11,812 bases of DNA from JABDPF01 sp036351575 (lineage in GTDB: Bacteria; Pseudomonadota; Gammaproteobacteria; Xanthomonadales; SZUA-36): positions 1-11,812 of the forward strand of contig JAZBPJ010000189.1 in NCBI GenBank assembly GCA_036351575.1, in the 5' to 3' direction. Under the pieces are notes generated by a model, which searched no databases, had not been told where the DNA came from, and saw only the letters and a list, made by a program, of their open reading frames with translations. Position 1 is the first letter of the stretch. Each line of letters begins with the position of its first letter. The position numbers and the translations under genes are program-made. Positions 7,901 through 11,812 of this stretch are shown piece by piece.

Positions 7901-8779
7901 CGCGAGGCCGATTACTGCTCCGGCGCTTGCATCGCGCTGCGCCGCGACCTCTTCGAGCAACTGGGCGGCTTTGACGACCGTTATGCGCCGGCTTACTACG
8001 AGGATACCGACCTGGCCTTTCGCGTGCGCGAAGCCGGGCTGAAAGTGTTCGTTCAGCCCGCCGCCACGGTGATCCACCACGAGGGCGCGACATCCGGCAT
8101 GGACACGTCGAGCGGGATGAAACGCTACCAGGTCATCAACCAGGACACGTTCGTTGAGCGCTGGTCCGGCGTGCTGCAGCAGCAGCCCGCCCCCGTGCAT
8201 GATCGCCGCGACCGAACGGCGCTGCGAAAAGCCGCTGCGCACCGCCTGAAGGGCAGCGTCCTGGTCCTCGCGCCCGATAATCCGGAGGAGTCAGGGCGCC
8301 TCGGGACCCTGCTGGCATGCTGGAAAGAACTGGGATTCGGCGTCACGCTGGCCGATCCGCAGGGCATATTGCCGCGTGAGACGCTTCGCGGATTCAATTT
8401 CAGGGGCACGGAAACACCGCAACTGCCGAATGCGGCCTCGTTGAATGAATGGCTTGCAGAACGCGGCACTGACTTTGACTTCGTTTTTCTCACGGGGCCA
8501 AAGTCGGGCGCCCGCCATTTTTCAACGCTCAGGGAGTCCTGCGCGCAAGCGACGCTCGTTCTCGATGCAGGTTTTGCCGAGCCCGGCATCGCGCCCGCAA
8601 AGGAGTGGCGCACGCTTGCATTGCTGGTCGATACCACGCTGGTCCGCGATCCGGCCCAGCGGGAAACACTGTTCGCCACGGCGCAAAAGAAGCAAGTCCT
8701 GTTGTACGGGCTGGAAAACGAAGAAGAAGGGGATTGCAGCGCGCTCGCCGCGCTGGCCGAACCGTTCCTCAGCGCTTGA
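4928..8779 (+). CDS. Giant multidomain glycosyltransferase (degenerate GT2, GT4, coiled coil, GT2)
   Basis: A 1283-residue cytoplasmic protein without signal or membrane segments. Residues 25-215 resemble the back half of a GT2 domain (LTLLSNAWPELNPF, then a long helix pattern) but have FVRAGLRP where an Asp motif is expected, so this part is probably inactive. Residues 253-645 are a GT4 enzyme: THNWGGG near its start, GRMQEGKG at 488-495, and the E-x7-E pair Glu561/Glu569 in ETYSYTLSE. Residues 671-770 form a coiled coil ending in SSSSWKLTRPLR. Residues 838-1085 are an intact GT2 domain: VIPVYNN, IDDASGDDT, LNNDT (Asp926), YEDTDLAFR (Glu1025, Asp1026), IHHEG. Residues 1108-1283 look Rossmann-like and may be a worn GT4 N-lobe. 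It probably makes two linkages of a surface glycan. ATG 4928 has AGGG upstream; ATG 4961 is the alternative. Confidence 0.9.
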   Translation: MTGSRGPQQHDMSQATRPKEKGAAPVVYVHAEGRGVANDEDFAALAEAGCTVCSRLGSGNVVQTKHGPDEPGALLKELAERFPGRPVAFVRAGLRPTKAHFAELDRLLHSGDETLALTLLSNAWPELNPFAALAPFPDNVSPEELIELLAPGYLHEIRHWPGHFVLLPAEIVKRMAGCDSGTPMQRLQASGGRIAATDTLFLHDPAGRLDRSPRLNPWESHYPPPFGELSARLQRWMEAGIESLPFSGLGDGAGTLHITHNWGGGIAHWIQSFIDNDPGRRHYQLRAEGPRSEMGSGQRLSLYAGNETRCPVASWWLQPPIQSVEDRLPAYRELVAQLCRRYRIGRVVVSSLIGHSLDALRTGMPTLQVMHDHFPLWPLLSRHPGPWLRDGGGLDIESALESRGKQEFTDKNAAAWRSIQSAYLEAVKAENVVLAAPGQAVLDLQQALAPGFPANRVHIIPHGSAADAPDLVTPRPRDDGRLRLVVLGRMQEGKGQKLLRDAIGELTKHVQVYLVGSGMSGEAFFGISGVDVIPQYDAADLPGILGRIGPHFAALLSIVPETYSYTLSELRLLGIPVIATRVGSFPSRIDHGRTGWLIEPEPEALLQQVEELCSAPEKIDGVRAGLDDLCVPGPADMVTAYNRVFHDDAKPAIFCPVEPGNDAVQAGAADHQLEHVRADLKASASDLAEIRAELESRTERMAHELKSRTERLTREIEIRTEWALDTQKQLQREQRLRRDVEASLADTKSALAQLRQQHQRLGAEHERVLSSSSWKLTRPLRASRRAAEGILREGAWDPRLWPALARGESLESESAISPEPAVAERYGPPDSLPEVKQPTVSIVIPVYNNWTLTAACLQSLADESGGRYSFEVIVIDDASGDDTAEQLAGIENLAVLRNDENLGFVGSCNRAAAKARGDYLVFLNNDTRVTKGWLEALIDTLVEEPGAGLVGARLVYPGGRLQESGGIIFSDGSGWNYGRDDPEDDPAYGFLREADYCSGACIALRRDLFEQLGGFDDRYAPAYYEDTDLAFRVREAGLKVFVQPAATVIHHEGATSGMDTSSGMKRYQVINQDTFVERWSGVLQQQPAPVHDRRDRTALRKAAAHRLKGSVLVLAPDNPEESGRLGTLLACWKELGFGVTLADPQGILPRETLRGFNFRGTETPQLPNAASLNEWLAERGTDFDFVFLTGPKSGARHFSTLRESCAQATLVLDAGFAEPGIAPAKEWRTLALLVDTTLVRDPAQRETLFATAQKKQVLLYGLENEEEGDCSALAALAEPFLSA
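7007..7105 (+). repeat. Three 11-residue coiled-coil repeats within the glycosyltransferase
   Basis: Residues 694-726 contain three consecutive 11-residue units: LESRTERMAHE, LKSRTERLTRE and IEIRTEWALDT. The core x-x-x-R-T-E is kept in all three, with a hydrophobic residue first and again mid-unit. The 11-residue period is a hendecad rather than the usual heptad, and fits a long, nearly straight helical stalk between the GT4 and GT2 domains. The DNA copies have diverged, so this is not a recent duplication. Confidence 0.75.
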
Positions 8780-11261
8780 AAAAGCGCTCCTTGACCCAGC
8801 GGACAGGCGCGGTCAACCGCCAGCTGGTGGAACTCAGCAAATCCTCGATCTGCCGTTCTTTCTGGTCGACGCGGGCCTGTAATTCATCGAGACGAATGCG
8901 CGTATCGGCCAGCTCCCGGGCCAGGCCGCCGAGGCTTGTAAAGCCGTGTGTTCCCTCACGACGGGCCGCCGCCGCCCGGCGGGCATTTTCCAGTGCTTTT
9001 TGCGTGGCCTCGAGGTAGGCCGTCCCAAAGCGCTTGTCCGGCTCGAGGTGGTTTCCTTCCGCCCACTCGTTCCAGGCATTCACGAAGACGATGCGCTCCT
9101 CTCCCAGCAGGCGCCGATCGGTATGTTCGATCGCCCGTTCCAGCCAGTCACGGTAGGTGTCGGGATCGGAGTCGATAAAAACGCAGGCGTCCTTCTGCCG
9201 GCGCGCACGGTTGTCCCAGCTCGGGGTCACGCAGCGCATCCATTTCCAGGGCGGCGTGTCCTTGGCCATCATCGTATCGGAGAGGGTTCCGTAATCGAAC
9301 AGCATGTGCTCTTCGCAAATGCTTTCGATGTTTTCGCCCGCGTTCTCGAGCGCTTCTTCGCCGCCCCTCAGACGCGGGCCGAGGTTGGCCCAGTCTGGTG
9401 CGAATTCGACAGCCGCGTCGAAACCGATCTCGGCAGGGTCACACTTGCTGAAACTCTCGACCCGGCCGAGGAAAAGTTCGCCGAGCCCGGCCGCCCGGGC
9501 TTCTTCGCGCCACACCTCGGCGGTGCGCGCGGGGTCGGGCATCAACTCGGTCCGGTAGACCAGCAGCAGCGGTTTGCCGTTCACGCGGATATAGCGTTCA
9601 TCCCGCAGCACCGGAACCAGGGACTGGATGTGTTCCCGGTCATCGGCTTCCGTGTAGTCCTGGTGAATCAGGATTTCCTTGTCGAATCCGTCCCAACGCC
9701 GTGTCCAGTTTTCATTGGCCCAGCACAGGCAGAAGGGAAGGGCGGGTTCACCCGATTCCAGCACCGCCTGCAACGGTTTTTCCAGCAGGCGTTTGCCGTT
9801 GAACCAGTAGTGGTAGTAGCAGAAACCATCGATGCCGAAGCGTTCCGCCAGCGCAGCCTGGGCCAGGCGGGCGTCGTGCTCACGCAGGTCGTAATAGCCG
9901 AGGTCGGACGGTTCGTGGGGCTGGTAATGCCCGTCGAAAAGCGGCTCCGCCTTCTTCACGTTGCGCCAGTCGGTAAATCCTTCACCCCACCATTCGTCGT
10001 TTTCCGGGATGGGATGGTATTGCGGCAGGTAGAAAGCGAGCACGCGCGGCGGACGATACTCGGGCCGGGTATCGGGACCGGGCGCTGCTCCGCGCGAGCA
10101 CGCTTCTTTCAGGGCGGCGTCCAGGATCTCATTCATCCGGGCCGCGGCAGCGGTTGTCGTAAAACGCGACCGGATGAAATCGAGCGACTGCCTTGCGCTT
10201 GCCTCGAGGCGCGGTTCATCCTGGTAGAGGGACACGACCTCGTCGGCGAATGCCCCGGCGTTGTCACGGGCGGGAATGAGCTGCTCAATGTCGGCGATAC
10301 CCTCCAGACCCACCGAGGTGGAAACCACCGGAACACCGTGGTGCAGCGCCTCGACCAGCTTGCCTTTCACGCCCGCACCGAAACGCAGCGGTATCACCGC
10401 AATTCTTGAAGCCTGATAAAGCTTTTCCAGTTCATCATCGCTCACGCGGCCATGTATCCGTACGCGTTCCGAATCAAGTTTCCTGATTTCAGGCGGAGCA
10501 TGGGCGCTGACCACGTGGAATACGATACCGGGGATGCGTTCCTGCACGGCAGGCAAAACATCGTTTGCGAACCACTCGATGGCATCGCGGTTCGGCGCGT
10601 GGCTGCAGGCGCCGACGAACAGAAGATCGCGCCGCTTCTCAAAACCGGGGTTATCGCTTTGGCCCAAGGATTCCGGGTCAAAGAAAAACAGCGGAACGGT
10701 AAAGATTTTCTTCAGCGGAAATTTTTTGCGCAGGATCTCTTCTTCCACGGAGCTGAAGGTGAGTATCGCGTCACTGGCAGCGAAAATGGCGTCTTCAGAC
10801 GATTCGCTGATCCTGGCCTCCTCGTGCAGCGTTTCGTCATCCTCCAGTTCGGCCCGGCGCCGCAAGCGAAGGTAGTGCAGGTCATGGCACTGGTAAATGA
10901 TCGCGGCGGGGGTGTGCCGGCGGATCCCGGGCAGAAGCCGGGCAGTCGGTTCGGGCTTGTTGAAAAACACGAAGTCGATGCCCGCACCGTTGTCGCGCAG
11001 CCAGGTTTCCCAATGGTCCCGGTACCAATCGCCGTCCAGCGTTTCGATGCCCAGGCGGTTGAGTTCGCTGGAGTAGGGTTCGAGCCGCTGAAAATCAGCG
11101 GGCAGGAAGAGAACCTTCAGTCCGGATTCGACCAGCAGCTTAAGGTACAGGAAATTCGTGCGCGAACCGGCATACAGGTCGTACTGGGGAACCTGGTAAT
11201 CGACAAACAGCAGTGTCGGTTTCCGCTCCCGCTCGCCGGAGCGAATCGTTGGATCCCTCAT
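8769..11261 (-). CDS. GT4 glycosyltransferase fused to WbsX/GH99-like domain
   Basis: An 830-residue cytoplasmic protein with two enzyme-like halves. Residues 15-385 are a GT4 glycosyltransferase: LLFVDYQVPQYDLYAGSR at the start, LLFVGACSHAPN at 213-224, and the donor-binding segment PLRFGAGVKGKLVEALHHG (291-309). Residues 405-755 are a WbsX (glycan-biosynthesis, GH99-like) domain: AFYLPQYHPIPENDEWWGEG at 409-428, CWANENWTRRWDG at 513-525 and NAWNEWAEGNHLEPD at 728-742, the last holding conserved Glu732 and Glu735. WbsX domains occur in O-antigen and capsule loci; whether they cut or transfer sugars is unsettled. A short coiled coil (776-808) leads to STSWRLTAPVRW and a basic tail. The start is the only ATG before the core; its ribosome site is weak. 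It follows the small secreted-protein gene by 27 bases and overlaps the convergent glycosyltransferase gene by 11 bases. Confidence 0.92.
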   Translation of the reverse strand: MRDPTIRSGERERKPTLLFVDYQVPQYDLYAGSRTNFLYLKLLVESGLKVLFLPADFQRLEPYSSELNRLGIETLDGDWYRDHWETWLRDNGAGIDFVFFNKPEPTARLLPGIRRHTPAAIIYQCHDLHYLRLRRRAELEDDETLHEEARISESSEDAIFAASDAILTFSSVEEEILRKKFPLKKIFTVPLFFFDPESLGQSDNPGFEKRRDLLFVGACSHAPNRDAIEWFANDVLPAVQERIPGIVFHVVSAHAPPEIRKLDSERVRIHGRVSDDELEKLYQASRIAVIPLRFGAGVKGKLVEALHHGVPVVSTSVGLEGIADIEQLIPARDNAGAFADEVVSLYQDEPRLEASARQSLDFIRSRFTTTAAAARMNEILDAALKEACSRGAAPGPDTRPEYRPPRVLAFYLPQYHPIPENDEWWGEGFTDWRNVKKAEPLFDGHYQPHEPSDLGYYDLREHDARLAQAALAERFGIDGFCYYHYWFNGKRLLEKPLQAVLESGEPALPFCLCWANENWTRRWDGFDKEILIHQDYTEADDREHIQSLVPVLRDERYIRVNGKPLLLVYRTELMPDPARTAEVWREEARAAGLGELFLGRVESFSKCDPAEIGFDAAVEFAPDWANLGPRLRGGEEALENAGENIESICEEHMLFDYGTLSDTMMAKDTPPWKWMRCVTPSWDNRARRQKDACVFIDSDPDTYRDWLERAIEHTDRRLLGEERIVFVNAWNEWAEGNHLEPDKRFGTAYLEATQKALENARRAAAARREGTHGFTSLGGLARELADTRIRLDELQARVDQKERQIEDLLSSTSWRLTAPVRWVKERFFKR
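8771..8788. other. Hairpin with GAAA loop on the two overlapping stop codons
   Basis: AGCGCTT (8771-8777), GAAA (8778-8781) and AAGCGCT (8782-8788) form a perfect 7-bp stem with a GNRA tetraloop on the + strand. It includes the TGA of the + strand gene (8777-8779) and touches that of the minus-strand gene (8771-8769). No U-run follows on either strand, so it is not a standard terminator, but it may pause polymerase or protect mRNA ends where the two transcripts meet. Confidence 0.65.
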
Positions 11262-11288
11262 TTTCGCCGTGCGTCCCGGGCGGGTCCG

Positions 11289-11699
11289 TCAGTCGACCTT
11301 TTCGACCCGGCAGGTCAGTTCGCTGGCGTGTTTGGTCTTGCTGAGCGTGGCCGTCATGCTTTCGCGATCCAGCGTAAACGTGGCCCAGAGCTTGTCCCGC
11401 GGAGCACGCGGCGCGCGCGCGTATTTGAAAACGAAGTTCTCGGGGGTCACCGCGTAGTGGTGACGGAACCTGCTTTTCTTGCTGACATCGCAGCCTTTAC
11501 CGCCCTGGTAAACGTAGATCGGCTTTTCATCATCGAAATCATCGGTATCGACCAGGAAGGTGTGCGTGCTGTAGGTGTTATTGGGCCCGCAACCGGTCTT
11601 GCCGTCCCAGGCCGGACGCTCGCAAACGTAAAGGACACTCTCTGCGAGGGTTGAAGCACTGAAAAGAAGCGTTATCAGAACGATGATTGAACGTAGCAT
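11289..11699 (-). CDS. Small secreted four-cysteine protein of unknown function
   Basis: A 136-residue protein with a clear signal peptide (MLRSIIVLITLLFSASTLA, cut near residue 19 or 20). The mature part of about 117 residues has four cysteines (26, 37, 70, 130), which could form two disulfides in the periplasm. Other visible features are an acidic patch DTDDFDDE (51-58), YVYQGGKGC, a basic KYARAPRAPRDK and the end FTLDRESM...LTCRVEKVD, which looks like closing strands of a small beta fold. I do not recognise the family. The start is well supported by GGAG 10 bases upstream of ATG 11699. It is probably co-transcribed with the WbsX fusion gene 27 bases downstream, but nothing in its sequence shows a glycan role. 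Confidence 0.85.
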   Translation of the reverse strand: MLRSIIVLITLLFSASTLAESVLYVCERPAWDGKTGCGPNNTYSTHTFLVDTDDFDDEKPIYVYQGGKGCDVSKKSRFRHHYAVTPENFVFKYARAPRAPRDKLWATFTLDRESMTATLSKTKHASELTCRVEKVD

Positions 11700-11731
11700 T
11701 TTGTAATTACTCCGCGGCGTTAGTGGACGTT

Positions 11732-11737
11732 ATTTTA
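11732..11737 (-). promoter_or_regulatory. Possible -10 box for the small secreted protein operon
   Basis: TAAAAT on the minus strand (11737-11732) would place the transcription start near 11725, about 26 bases before the ATG. No convincing -35 is seen at 16-18 bases. The rest of 11700-11812 shows no gene or clear structure. Confidence 0.25.
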
Positions 11738-11812
11738 CAGCAAGTTCAGGCAAGGGCACTGACCGAAAAGTCATGGGTTCTCGCGCCTTGGGTCGACCCG
11801 GCCCCGATCAGA

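Noticed and set aside
8946..10409. A 487-codon open frame on the + strand opposite the WbsX fusion gene.
   Set aside because: The opposite strand encodes WbsX and GT4 motifs in a continuous frame. The + strand product is rich in Val/Arg/Gly/Gln with no recognisable domain, as expected from GC-rich antisense.

Overview
The window reads as chromosomal DNA of a GC-rich Gram-negative bacterium, most likely a gammaproteobacterium. It has a FadL-type outer-membrane channel, a probable outer-membrane lipoprotein, periplasmic signal peptides and a PsrA-like fatty-acid operator. Genus cannot be read from the sequence. I see no CRISPR array, insertion sequence, phage gene or origin.

Layout. A complete tRNA-Leu(UAA) opens the window (31-117), followed by a small lipoprotein gene on the + strand. 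A strong two-way terminator (936-963) separates it from a run of four minus-strand genes. Read in the direction of transcription these are a sulfotransferase, an exported HAD-type phosphatase, a CIA30-domain protein, and a FadL-family transporter. The first three are tightly packed: the stop and start of the first pair are one base apart, and the second pair lie in the same frame 12 codons apart. They look like one operon ending at a weak terminator (2401-2423). The fadL-like gene appears to be separate, with its own promoter under a CAAAC-N4-GTTTG palindrome that matches the PsrA site.

A divergent promoter region (4784-4927) separates the sulfotransferase from a very large + strand gene (4928-8779, 1283 residues). 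That protein has a degenerate GT2-like N-terminus, a GT4 glycosyltransferase, a coiled coil with 11-residue repeats, an intact GT2 glycosyltransferase and a Rossmann-like tail. It converges on, and overlaps by 11 bases, a minus-strand gene (8769-11261) encoding a GT4 glycosyltransferase fused to a WbsX/GH99-like domain. A small secreted four-cysteine protein (11289-11699) lies just upstream of that gene, probably in the same operon.

How the parts may work together. The two giant glycosyltransferases and the sulfotransferase suggest building and decorating a surface glycan, possibly a sulfated one. Both giant proteins carry the same short motif (S-x-S-W-x-L-T-x-P-x-R) just after a coiled coil, which hints at a shared partner or location. 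This functional link is inference from gene neighbourhood; the domain calls rest on motifs visible in the sequence.
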